Assembly (NCBI RefSeq): GCF_018476525.1
Contig: NZ_JAHCST010000014.1
Span: forward strand, 141,619 to 204,947
Origin: Acrocarpospora catenulata
GTDB taxonomy: Bacteria > Actinomycetota > Actinomycetes > Streptosporangiales > Streptosporangiaceae
Length of the DNA stretch: 63,329 bases
Reading direction: 5' to 3'
Part shown: one piece after another, positions 16,110 to 24,273 of the stretch
Position numbering within the stretch: position 1 is the stretch's first letter
Layout of the letters: each line of letters opens with the position of its first letter
The notes under the pieces: generated by a model
Told to the model about the DNA's origin: nothing
Seen by the model: the letters and a program-made list of their open reading frames with translations, nothing else
Database searches by the model: none
Position numbers and translations under genes: made by a program

Positions 16110-17176
16110 AGGGCTCGCCGGTCGAAGGGTTCGGCCAGCGCGGAGGGCACTCGGGCCCGGCCCACCAGCCCGGCGAGCGCGGCCAGGCTGAGAATGTAGG
16201 GGAGGGCCAGCCACAGCTGCGCGGGTAGCGACAGGCTGATCCCCAGCACCAGGGGAGCCGCGAACGCCGCCGCCACGACGCCCAGGACCCACCCGGCCCT
16301 GGCGCCGCCGCGGCGCAGCCGCAGGACCAGGAACACGACCGCCACCGCGACCGCGGCCAGCCACACCACGGGCGGGATCGTCTCGGCGTTCTGCAGGCGC
16401 AGCTGGAGCGCGTCGGCCCCGCCGAACAGCAGGCAGGCCAGCACCATCCCGCGCGGATGCCACTTGCCGAACACCACGGCGGCCAGCGCCAGGAATCCCC
16501 GGCCGCCGGTCATGCCCTCGATGAACAGCCCGACCTGGGCGACCGACAGGAACGCGCCGCCCAGTCCGGCCAGCCCTCCGGCGATCAGCACGGCGCCCCA
16601 GCGGACCCGGTTGACGTTGATCCCGGCGGTCTCGACCGCTTCGGGAAGCTCGCCGGAGCCCCGCACCGCCAGTCCCCACCTGCGCCGGTAGAGCGCCCAG
16701 GCGGTGACCGGGACGATCGCGTAACACAGGTACACCACCGGCGACTGGTCGAACAGGACCGGCCCGACGAGGGGCAGGTCGGCGAGCAGCGGGATCGGCA
16801 GCCGGGCCATCCGGTCCACGGTGACCTGTCCCGCGTCGAGGTACAACTGCCGGTTGAGGAAGATGGTGACGCCCGCGGCCAGCAGGTTGATCCCCACCCC
16901 CACGACGATCTGGTCGGCGCGCAGCGTGACCGCCAGCAGCGCCATCACCACCGCGAGGGCGGTTCCCGCGGCCACGCCGGCGAGCAGGCCGAGCCAGGTC
17001 GAGCCGGTCCGCTCGACCGTGAAGAAGCCGAAGAACGCGCCGAACAGCATCATCCCTTCGAGCCCGACGTTCATGACGCCGCTGCGCTGCGAGACCAGCT
17101 CGCCGCCCGCGGCCAGCAGGATGGGCACCGCGAGGACCACGGTCATCGCGAGCCACGCGGTGTCAAGGGGTGCCAT
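16106..17176 (-). CDS. BMP-type ABC importer permease (YufQ/NupQ type)
   Basis: 356 residues, very hydrophobic, with the family signature GVMNVGLEGMMLFGAFFG near the N-terminus. Relatives form nucleoside, riboflavin-like or purine importers with a BMP lipoprotein. The C-terminal ~70 residues add two extra hydrophobic stretches. Lies 12 nt after the other permease; both are required for the channel. Confidence 0.9.
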   Translation of the reverse strand: MAPLDTAWLAMTVVLAVPILLAAGGELVSQRSGVMNVGLEGMMLFGAFFGFFTVERTGSTWLGLLAGVAAGTALAVVMALLAVTLRADQIVVGVGINLLAAGVTIFLNRQLYLDAGQVTVDRMARLPIPLLADLPLVGPVLFDQSPVVYLCYAIVPVTAWALYRRRWGLAVRGSGELPEAVETAGINVNRVRWGAVLIAGGLAGLGGAFLSVAQVGLFIEGMTGGRGFLALAAVVFGKWHPRGMVLACLLFGGADALQLRLQNAETIPPVVWLAAVAVAVVFLVLRLRRGGARAGWVLGVVAAAFAAPLVLGISLSLPAQLWLALPYILSLAALAGLVGRARVPSALAEPFDRRAL

Positions 17177-17188
17177 CGCCCGGCCTCC

Positions 17189-18295
17189 TCATCGCGTCGG
17201 GTCCGAGGCGGGCGCCTCGGACGGCAGGGGCTGGGACGGGGCCTTGGCGGTCACCCGCCGGGTCCGCCGCCGTTCGAACAGATAACCCGCCCCCGCCACC
17301 AGGATGATGACCAGCCCCTGGGTGACCAGGACGAGCCCGGACGGCACACCGGCCCGCGCCTCAAGCAGGCCGCCGCCCTGCTTGAGGGAGGCGAACAGGA
17401 ACGCGGCGGGGATGCAGCCGAGCGGCGAGTTGCGGGCGAGCAGGGCGACCACGATGCCCTCGAAGCCGTAGTTGGCGGAGAAGTTGTCGGCCATGTTCGC
17501 CTGCGGGGTGGCGCCGATGAGCGAGGCCCCGGCCAGCCCGGCGATCCCGCCGGAGGCGACCAGCGCGAGCGCGGAGACCCGCGCGGTCCTGATGCCGGAG
17601 TACGCGGCGAAGGCGGGGTTGGCGCCGGTGGCCCGGAGCCTGAACCCGGCCGTGGTGCCGCGCAGGAAGAACGACAGGCCGACCGCCAGCAACGGCACCA
17701 GCAGGAGGTCCCAGTGCAGGACCGTGCCGGGGATCAGGACCGGCCACCGCGCGGTGGCCGCGATCGGCTCGGTCTGGCCGAGCGTGTGGGTCGGCTCCTC
17801 CAGCGGTCCCGAGACCAGCCAGCTCACCGCCTGCACCATGATCAGGTTGAGCAGCAGGGTGGCGATGATCTCGTTGACGTCGCGCTTGACCCAGAGCCAG
17901 GCGGCGATCCCCGCCCACAGGGCGCCGCCCGCGATGCCGCCGAGGACCAGCAGGGGCAGGTGCAGGGCGGCGGGGACGCCGCCGACCAGCAGCCCGATGG
18001 TGGCCGCGACCGCGCCCCCGGCCAGGATCTGGCCCTCCAGCCCGACGTTGATCCGCCGGGCCGAGAAGGCCAGCACCCAGCCGAGGGCGGCCAGGGTCAG
18101 CGGCACCGCCTTGGCCAGCATCGCCGCGGTCCTGTTCGTGCTGCCGAACGCGCCGTCGAACAGCGCCTGGGCGGCCTCGGCCGGGGAGCTGCCGGCCAGC
18201 GCGACCACCACGAGCGAGGCCAGCAGCGCCGTCACCACCGCGCCGATGGAGACCGCCCACGCGATGAGCAGTCCACGAATGCGATCCGACATCAT
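17189..18295 (-). CDS. BMP-type ABC importer permease (YufP/NupP type)
   Basis: 368 residues (start 18295, or 18292 at the second Met). Signature FSARRINVGLEGQILAGG and eight to nine membrane segments. It pairs with the YufQ-type permease to make the channel for the two-domain ATPase. The start overlaps the ATPase stop. Confidence 0.9.
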   Translation of the reverse strand: MMSDRIRGLLIAWAVSIGAVVTALLASLVVVALAGSSPAEAAQALFDGAFGSTNRTAAMLAKAVPLTLAALGWVLAFSARRINVGLEGQILAGGAVAATIGLLVGGVPAALHLPLLVLGGIAGGALWAGIAAWLWVKRDVNEIIATLLLNLIMVQAVSWLVSGPLEEPTHTLGQTEPIAATARWPVLIPGTVLHWDLLLVPLLAVGLSFFLRGTTAGFRLRATGANPAFAAYSGIRTARVSALALVASGGIAGLAGASLIGATPQANMADNFSANYGFEGIVVALLARNSPLGCIPAAFLFASLKQGGGLLEARAGVPSGLVLVTQGLVIILVAGAGYLFERRRTRRVTAKAPSQPLPSEAPASDPTR

Positions 18296-19848
18296 GCCAT
18301 CGCTTCCGCCGCGCCGGACATCAGATGCCCGACCGTCTCAGGGGTGGCCTCCGCGCCGGACAGGACACCGGCGACGCGGCCCTTCACCATGACCACGACC
18401 CGGTCCGACAGGGCCAGGATCTCGTCCATCTCGCTGGACACCAGCAGTGTCGCGCCGCCCTGCTCCCGGTGCCTGTTGACGCACCGGTAGACGAACTCCA
18501 TCGCGCCGATGTCCAGACCTCGGGTGGGTTGCGCGGCGATGAGCAGCCGGGGAGCACGGTCCAGCTCCCTGGCCACCACCGCCTTCTGCTGGTTGCCGCC
18601 CGACAGTTGCCGCATCCGCACGTCGATGCCGGGCACCCGGATGTCGTACTCGCGGACCAGCCTGCGGCAGTGCTCGCGGACGGCCTGCCGCCGCAGGATC
18701 CCCCACCGGGCGAACCGGGACTCGCCCAGGTTCTTCACGGTGAGGTTGTCGGCGAGCGACAGGGACAGGGCGACGGCGTCCCGGTGCCGGTCCTCGGGGA
18801 TCACGGCGGTCCCGGCGGCGGCGGCCTGGCGCGGGTCGAGCCGCTCGATCCGTACGTCGCCGATCCGCACCTCGCCCCGGGTGGGCTGCCGGGCCCCCGC
18901 CAGGATGTCGACCAGTTCGGTCTGGCCGTTGCCCTCGACCCCGGCGACGCCGACCACCTCGCCCGACCGGATGGACAGGTTCACGTCCTCCAGCCGGGTC
19001 CGGCCGTCGTCGTCGCGCAGGTGCACGCCCCGCACCTCGAGCACGACGGCTCCAGGCTCGGCCGCCGCCCGCGGGACGTTGAGCAGGACCTCCCGGCCCA
19101 CCATCATCCGCACCAGATCCCGCACGCTCGCCTCGGCGGTGGTCACCGTGCCGACCACCCGGCCGCCGCGCAGCACGGTGCAGCGGTCGGCGATGTCGAA
19201 CACCTCGCCGAGCTTGTGGGTGATGATGACCACGGACTTGCCGTGCCGGGCCAGCTCGCGCAGCACCGTGGCCAGGTGCTGCCACTCGCCGCCGGTGAGC
19301 ACGGCGGTCGGCTCGTCCAGGACCAGCAGGTCGGCGTCGCGGTAGAGGAGCTTGACGATCTCCACCCGCTGCCGCTCGCCGACCGACAGGTCGCTGATCC
19401 TGGCGTCCGGGTCGACCGCCAGCCCGTGTCGCTCGGCGAGCCGCCTGAGCCGGTCCCTGACCGCGGCCAGGTCCGCTCGCGCGGCCAGTCGTCCCGGCGC
19501 CGCGAGGGCGACGTTCTCGGTCACGGTCATGTCGTCCACCAGCATGAAGTGCTGGTGGACCATGCCGATGCCGAGTTGTTGCGCGTCCTTCGGCCGCCGG
19601 ATCGCGACCTGCCGGCCGCGGATCCAGATGGAGCCCTCGTCCGCCTGCGCGACACCGTCGAGGATCTTCATCAGGGTGCTCTTGCCCGCACCGTTCTCGC
19701 CGAGCAGTGCGTGGATCTCCCCGCTGCGCACCTCGAAGGTGACGTCCTCGTTGGCGACGACTCCGGGGTAGCGCTTGGTGATGCCCTGCATCCGCAGGAA
19801 TCCCCTGCCGGACGACTCGGGTGACTCGGGGGCCTCGGCCTGGCGCAT
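18292..19848 (-). CDS. BMP-type ABC importer ATPase with two nucleotide-binding domains
   Basis: 518 residues with two ATPase domains in tandem. Domain 1: Walker A GENGAGKS, Q-loop MVHQHFMLVDDMTV, signature LSVGERQRVEI, LLVLDEPTAVL. Domain 2 (~270-518): degenerate Walker A GVEGNGQTELV, signature LSGGNQQKAV, LLIAAQPTRGLDI. The loss of the Walker B Glu in domain 2 (AAQP instead of LDEP) is usual in this sugar/nucleoside family. It drives uptake for the BMP lipoprotein encoded 6 nt upstream. Confidence 0.93.
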   Translation of the reverse strand: MRQAEAPESPESSGRGFLRMQGITKRYPGVVANEDVTFEVRSGEIHALLGENGAGKSTLMKILDGVAQADEGSIWIRGRQVAIRRPKDAQQLGIGMVHQHFMLVDDMTVTENVALAAPGRLAARADLAAVRDRLRRLAERHGLAVDPDARISDLSVGERQRVEIVKLLYRDADLLVLDEPTAVLTGGEWQHLATVLRELARHGKSVVIITHKLGEVFDIADRCTVLRGGRVVGTVTTAEASVRDLVRMMVGREVLLNVPRAAAEPGAVVLEVRGVHLRDDDGRTRLEDVNLSIRSGEVVGVAGVEGNGQTELVDILAGARQPTRGEVRIGDVRIERLDPRQAAAAGTAVIPEDRHRDAVALSLSLADNLTVKNLGESRFARWGILRRQAVREHCRRLVREYDIRVPGIDVRMRQLSGGNQQKAVVARELDRAPRLLIAAQPTRGLDIGAMEFVYRCVNRHREQGGATLLVSSEMDEILALSDRVVVMVKGRVAGVLSGAEATPETVGHLMSGAAEAMA

Positions 19849-19854
19849 CTTCTA

Positions 19855-20853
19855 TCAGCCACCCTCGGGCATCGTGATCTCACCGGCGTTGATCTTGGCG
19901 GTGATCTCGTCCGCCTGGGCCTGCAACTGCGCCGAGTTGGGGCACATCGTCAGCTTCTGGATCTTGGGGTCCTCCAGCGCGTACTTCTTGGTGCCGGCGG
20001 GCAGTTTTCCGGCCAGGTAGTCCTGGAGGATCGTGGTCACCAGCTGCTGGTTGTTCTGGTAGTCGTAGCCGATGAGGGCGTCGGACTCCGCGCATCGGTC
20101 GGTGGTCGGGTTGAAGACCTTGACGTACTTGCCCGACTCCTCGATCGCCTGCAGCACGCCCGGCAGCCCGGCGTCCACGAACGCGTAGATCACGTCCACC
20201 CCGTCGGTGATCTGGGCGGCGGCGGCCTGCTTGGCCTTGGTGGCGTCGCTGAAGCTGCCGACGGTGACCGCCGCGTACCCGATGTCGGGCTTGGTGGCGC
20301 GGGCGCCCGCCTTGAAGTCGATGTCGGACTGGCTGGTCGGCGGGATCTGCGCGCCGCCGATGAAGCCGACCTTTCCGGTCTTGGAGGTCCCGGCGGCGAG
20401 CACGCCCGCCACGTAGGCGGGCACGCCCTGCAACATCATGTAGGCGTGCAGGTTGCTCACGCCCTCCTTGACCACGCCCGACATCACGAACGTCGTGTCG
20501 GGGTTGGCGGCCGCGACGGCGTTCGCCCCGGCGACCAGCGCGCTGCCCCCGCCGATGATGAGGTCGTTGTCGGCGGCCAGGTTGGTCAGCGCGTCGGTGA
20601 TCTGCTGCGGGTCGGTCAGGTTGTCGACGACCGACACCTTGAGGTTCATCGCCTCGGCGTTCTGGGTGACGCCCTCGAGGTAGGTCTGGTAGAAGGCGTT
20701 GTCGTTGCGGGGGCCCGCCAGCGCGACGCCGACCCGGATGGTCTTCTGGCCGTCGCCGCCGCCGGTGGTCTCGTCGGTCGTGGCACCACAGGCGGTGGCC
20801 AGGATCAGTGAGCCCGCGGCCACCGCCGCGGTGAAGAGTCGTGAACGCGACAT
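19855..20853 (-). CDS. BMP-family substrate-binding lipoprotein
   Basis: 332 residues; AAAGGAG precedes the ATG. Signal peptide with lipobox (SLILATACG), then a BMP/PnrA domain (RVGVALAGPRNDNAFYQ; GYDYQNNQQLV). Known relatives bind purine nucleosides and similar ring compounds outside the cell. Together with the following amidohydrolase it points to a nitrogen-containing, possibly heterocyclic, substrate for region 2. The ligand itself cannot be read from the sequence. Confidence 0.9.
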   Translation of the reverse strand: MSRSRLFTAAVAAGSLILATACGATTDETTGGGDGQKTIRVGVALAGPRNDNAFYQTYLEGVTQNAEAMNLKVSVVDNLTDPQQITDALTNLAADNDLIIGGGSALVAGANAVAAANPDTTFVMSGVVKEGVSNLHAYMMLQGVPAYVAGVLAAGTSKTGKVGFIGGAQIPPTSQSDIDFKAGARATKPDIGYAAVTVGSFSDATKAKQAAAAQITDGVDVIYAFVDAGLPGVLQAIEESGKYVKVFNPTTDRCAESDALIGYDYQNNQQLVTTILQDYLAGKLPAGTKKYALEDPKIQKLTMCPNSAQLQAQADEITAKINAGEITMPEGG

Positions 20854-20894
20854 TACGATGAAGCTCCTTTTTCGGGGCCCGAGGGGGGTGGGAG

Positions 20895-22316
20895 TCAGTA
20901 GATGGGCCAGGTGCCGCGGGGCTCGATTCCGATTTCCTTGAGCACGCGGCGGTCGATCCTTTCCACCTCCTCGCGGAGCGCGCCTTCGTCGACCCTCGTG
21001 AGCTTCTTGGCGTCCAGCAGGATGTCGCCGCCGACCAGGACGGTGTGCACGGAGTGGCCGGTCGCGCCGTACACCAGGTTGGCGACGGGGTTGTGCAGCG
21101 GCCGCCAGTCGAAGTCGTCGGCCTCGTAGACGACGAGGTCGGCCGCCTTGCCCGCCTCGATGCCGCCGACCACGTCGTCCCAGCCGAGCACCCGCGACCC
21201 GCCCAGGGTGCCCATCTCCAGCGCCTGCTCGGCGCTGACGGCGTTGGGGTCCTGCCGCGCGTCCCGCGGCAGCAGGGCGGCCAGCGAGATGGCCCGGGTG
21301 ATGTCCTGGTGGTTGGAGCAGTTCTCGGCGTCGGTGCCCAGGCAGACCGGGACCCCGGCGGCCAGCAGTTCCGGCCACTTGCCGAACTGGGTGGTGCCCT
21401 TGGCGAGCTTCAGCGCGGTGCTCGGGTTCTGGGAGATCCGGGCGCCGGAGTCGGCGATCAGGCCGACCTCCCAGTCCACCAGGCTGGTCACGTGGTTCAT
21501 CATGACCCGCTCGTTGAGCGCGCCGATCTTGTGCATGTGCTCGACCGGCCGGTGTCCGTACATCTTGAGCTCCAGCGCGACCTCGCGCTCGCTGGTGGAC
21601 TTGTGGATCACCATCAGCGACTCGGCCTCCAGGGCCAGCCTGGCCGCGCCCACGGTCAGCTCGTCGGAGCAGGTGCCGACGCCTTCGATCGTCACCGCGT
21701 CCCTGATGCGCGGGTTGCCGAAGGCGCGGACCGTCTCCACGCCCGTTTCGAGCCGCTTGATGGCCGTCTTGGCGTCGAACCGCAGCCAGTCGGGCAGGTC
21801 GTCGGGGCCGGCCGAGCCGTTCTGGTCCCAGGTCCACGGCCCGATCCGGCAGCGCATGCCGGAGGTCGCCACCGCCGTCATGACCGCCTCGATGTGGTTG
21901 CAGCCGGGTTCCTCGAAACTCGTGGTGCCGAAGCGCACCATCTCGGCGGTGGCGTGCAGGGCGTAGGTGTGCATGTCCTCGGCGGTCAGCCGGGAGAAGG
22001 ACGGGTAGATGAACCGGCGCAGCGCGTCCAGGGTGGTGCCGCCCTCGGGCATCGCGCCTTTGGCGCAGCAGAGCAGGTGGCGGTGGCCGTTGGAGAGGCC
22101 GGGGATGGTCACCTTGTTCCGGCCGTCGATGACGCGCCCGGCCCGGTAGCGGCCGGCCAAATCGGCGCGGCGCCCCACGTCGACGATCACACCGTCCCGG
22201 ATGGCGATCAGACCGTCCTGGAAGATGCGGCGTTGCGGGTCGAGGCTGAGGACCCAGCCACCGTCGATGACGATGTCGACGTTCACCGCGGGTTGGCCGG
22301 TCTGCTCTTCTGACAT
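20895..22316 (-). CDS. amidohydrolase of the TrzA/AtzA-like deaminase group
   Basis: 473 residues. Pyrimidine/triazine-deaminase architecture: short N-terminal beta-sandwich, then PGLSNGHRHLL (the HxH motif is here HRH), VIHKSTSE in place of the usual HxHxxE, and GTDAEN for the catalytic Asp, ending in the second sandwich half (IEAGKAADLVVYEAD). Relatives deaminate or dechlorinate N-heterocycles (guanine, cytosine, S-adenosylhomocysteine, triazines). It is the first gene of the leftward operon that continues with the BMP importer. Nearby GntR-type palindromes suggest induction by substrate. HKS instead of HxH at the second site is unusual but the Glu is kept. Confidence 0.87.
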   Translation of the reverse strand: MSEEQTGQPAVNVDIVIDGGWVLSLDPQRRIFQDGLIAIRDGVIVDVGRRADLAGRYRAGRVIDGRNKVTIPGLSNGHRHLLCCAKGAMPEGGTTLDALRRFIYPSFSRLTAEDMHTYALHATAEMVRFGTTSFEEPGCNHIEAVMTAVATSGMRCRIGPWTWDQNGSAGPDDLPDWLRFDAKTAIKRLETGVETVRAFGNPRIRDAVTIEGVGTCSDELTVGAARLALEAESLMVIHKSTSEREVALELKMYGHRPVEHMHKIGALNERVMMNHVTSLVDWEVGLIADSGARISQNPSTALKLAKGTTQFGKWPELLAAGVPVCLGTDAENCSNHQDITRAISLAALLPRDARQDPNAVSAEQALEMGTLGGSRVLGWDDVVGGIEAGKAADLVVYEADDFDWRPLHNPVANLVYGATGHSVHTVLVGGDILLDAKKLTRVDEGALREEVERIDRRVLKEIGIEPRGTWPIY

Positions 22317-22375
22317 CTCTTACGCCCTCCATGCATACGATGGCGTGTCAAGTTCCCGCAGTTCGCGGGCTTTTG

Positions 22376-22395
22376 GAATCTGAGATCTGATATCG
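22376..22395. promoter_or_regulatory. GntR-type operator, site A
   Basis: GAATCTGAGATCTGATATCG; 14 of 20 positions agree with the consensus GCATATCAGATCTGATATGC derived from the four sites. It lies 60 nt upstream of the amidohydrolase gene. Confidence 0.5.
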
Positions 22396-22467
22396 TGTGC
22401 CCGCAATTTAGCCATGGGTGATGTGGACCGTCAACGGCTGCACCCGGAACTTTGCCGCATTGACGCT

Positions 22468-22487
22468 AGATCTGAGATCTCAGATCT
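22468..22487. promoter_or_regulatory. GntR-type operator, site B (perfect 20-bp palindrome)
   Basis: AGATCTGAGATCTCAGATCT reads the same on both strands over all 20 bases. It shares the AGATCT centre with sites A and C but its outer arms differ, so it could be bound with different affinity. Confidence 0.55.
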
Positions 22488-22531
22488 GATGGAGGATGGC
22501 CCTTACGCGGCTTAGTGGGCTCTGCTACATT

Positions 22532-22551
22532 GCATATCAGATCTTAGATGC
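22532..22551. promoter_or_regulatory. GntR-type operator, site C
   Basis: GCATATCAGATCTTAGATGC; 18 of 20 match the consensus. It sits right after the possible -10 hexamer TACATT (22526-22531), where a bound repressor would block transcription of the rightward operon. Confidence 0.65.
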
Positions 22552-22645
22552 CGTGGTTGATGGCCCTTCGGCCCAGCCACGAGCCCGGTGCTCCGCTCGG
22601 ACGACCCCATCGAACCGTCCGCGGTCAGCGAGGAAAGGACACGGA

Positions 22646-23854
22646 ATGACCACCGAGGTAAGCGACGACGCGGCCTCACGCGCGGTTGGTGCGATCAACT
22701 ACGAGCGGCTGACGAGCCTCGTGCAGGAGGTCTGCCGGATCCCGAGCATTCTCGGCGACGAGGGCCCGCTGGCGAACTTCCTGTACGAGCAGATGAAGGC
22801 ATCCGGCTTCGAGGGGGTCGCCCTGCAGAAGGTGCTGCCGGACCGGCCGAACGCGGTCGGCGAGATCACCTTCGGGACCGGGCCGCGGGTGGTCCTCACC
22901 GGCCACATGGACACCAAGCCGGTCTCCCAGGGCTGGGCCAAGGCGGAGCCGTTCTCCGGCGACATTGTCGACGGAGCCATCTACGGCCACGGCATCATGG
23001 ACATGAAAGCGGCCCTGGTCTGCCAGATCGTCGCCATCGAGGCGCTGCGCGACTCCGGTGTCCCGCTCAACGGCTCGGTCGCGATGGCGGCCGTCTCCGA
23101 CCACATGGGCGACCAGCTCGGCTCGATCGCCTACTTCGAGGAGTACCCGGCCGACCTGTGCGTGCTCGGCGAGCTGTCCGGCAACGAGATCTTCCTCGGC
23201 CACCGGGGACGCTACTACTTCGACATCACAGTGCGCGGCAGGTCCGCCCACACCTGCCACAAGCCGCTCGCGGTCAACGCCAACGCGCTGGCCGCGCACG
23301 CCCTGATCGAACTCGACGCCTCCCGCCTCACGCCCGAGCTCGACGACTGGGTCGCCGACCTGTTCGGCGAGGAGACCTACATGGCCCCCGGCCGCGTCTA
23401 CGGCGGCCTGCCGCCCGGCGGTCCCTCGATGATCCCCGACGAGTGCGTGATCCGGGTGGACTGCCGCCCGCAGCCGGGCGTCACCGTGGAGCAGGTGCGG
23501 GCCGAGATCGACCGGTGCCTGCGCGCGGCCGAGGCCCGCGACCCGCGCTTCCAGGCCGAGGTACGGCTGGCCGATGTCAAGTCCGGCTACCTCGCCGCCC
23601 CGGGTGACGAGGTCGTGGAGCTGATGCGCGACTCGGTGCGGTCGGTCCGCGGCGCCGAGCCGCCGCTGCTGGCGGCCGGCTGGCTCGGCGACACCGCGAG
23701 CTTCGGCCGGAAGGTGCCGACGATCATCTTCGGCCCCGGCGGGGAGCCCGTGTACTGCGCCGACGAGCACCTGTCGATCGACGACATCGTCGAGGCGACC
23801 AGGGTTTACACCACCTTCGCGGCACTCGCGCTTGGGGACCGGGAGCGCCGATGA
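22646..23854 (+). CDS. M20-family (ArgE/DapE-like) protein lacking the catalytic Glu pair
   Basis: 402 residues; GAGGAAAGGA precedes ATG 22646. M20 landmarks: LTGHMDTKPV (His, Asp), GHGIMDMKAA (bridging Asp), then a lid domain, and a C-terminal half resuming with GWLGDTASFG. The usual Asp-Glu-Glu motif that provides the catalytic base and a metal ligand reads SDHMGDQLGS, so both Glu are replaced (His-Met). It might use another residue, be a divergent subfamily, or be inactive. First gene of the rightward operon, coupled to the B12 subunit. Family members remove acyl or carbamoyl groups from amino compounds; compare the intact M20 protein later in the same operon. Confidence 0.82.
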   Translation: MTTEVSDDAASRAVGAINYERLTSLVQEVCRIPSILGDEGPLANFLYEQMKASGFEGVALQKVLPDRPNAVGEITFGTGPRVVLTGHMDTKPVSQGWAKAEPFSGDIVDGAIYGHGIMDMKAALVCQIVAIEALRDSGVPLNGSVAMAAVSDHMGDQLGSIAYFEEYPADLCVLGELSGNEIFLGHRGRYYFDITVRGRSAHTCHKPLAVNANALAAHALIELDASRLTPELDDWVADLFGEETYMAPGRVYGGLPPGGPSMIPDECVIRVDCRPQPGVTVEQVRAEIDRCLRAAEARDPRFQAEVRLADVKSGYLAAPGDEVVELMRDSVRSVRGAEPPLLAAGWLGDTASFGRKVPTIIFGPGGEPVYCADEHLSIDDIVEATRVYTTFAALALGDRERR

Positions 23855-24273
23855 GCCGACCGGCCGTCGTCCGCCCGAGGATCGTCCTGGCCAAGCCGGG
23901 ACTGGACGGCCACGACCGAGGGATCAAGGTCGTCGGGATGGCGCTGCGCGACGCCGGGGCCGAGGTCGTCTACCTCGGTCTCCAGCAGACGGCGCCCCAG
24001 ATCGTCGGCGCCGCGCTGGCCGAGGACGCGGACGTGATCGGACTGTCGGTGCTCTCCGGCGTGCACCTCGCGGTGGCCGCGCAGCTGCTCACGGCCTGCC
24101 GTGAGGCGGGCCTGGACGACGTGCCGGTGGTCGTCGGCGGGACGATCCCGCCCACCGACGTCGACCGGCTCAAGGCGCTCGGCGTCCGCGACGTCTTCCC
24201 GGTCGGCACGCCGCTGCCCGACGTGGTGGAACGCATCTTCGACATAGCCCGGCAAGGGGGGAGGTCATCATGA
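23851..24273 (+). CDS. cobalamin-binding small subunit of an acyl-CoA mutase
   Basis: 140 residues with the B12 signature DxHxxG (GLDGHDRGIKV, His as lower cobalt ligand), then GLSVLSG and VVVGGTIPP for the nucleotide tail. This is the C-terminal domain of methylmalonyl-CoA mutase as a free subunit, as in 2-hydroxyisobutyryl-, isobutyryl- and archaeal methylmalonyl-CoA mutases. It overlaps the M20 gene upstream and the large subunit downstream by 4 nt each. Confidence 0.95.
   Translation: MSRPAVVRPRIVLAKPGLDGHDRGIKVVGMALRDAGAEVVYLGLQQTAPQIVGAALAEDADVIGLSVLSGVHLAVAAQLLTACREAGLDDVPVVVGGTIPPTDVDRLKALGVRDVFPVGTPLPDVVERIFDIARQGGRSS

Larger units (their letters stand above)
22317..22645. other. 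329-bp divergent promoter region with repeated palindromes
   Basis: The only gene-free stretch longer than 300 bp. It separates the leftward amidohydrolase/importer operon from the rightward M20/mutase operon. It is far more AT-rich than its surroundings and holds three related palindromes around AGATCT (22376-22395, 22468-22487, 22532-22551), a TTGACG hexamer at 22460 and TACATT at 22526 directly before the third palindrome. No open frame here looks coding. Confidence 0.7.
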
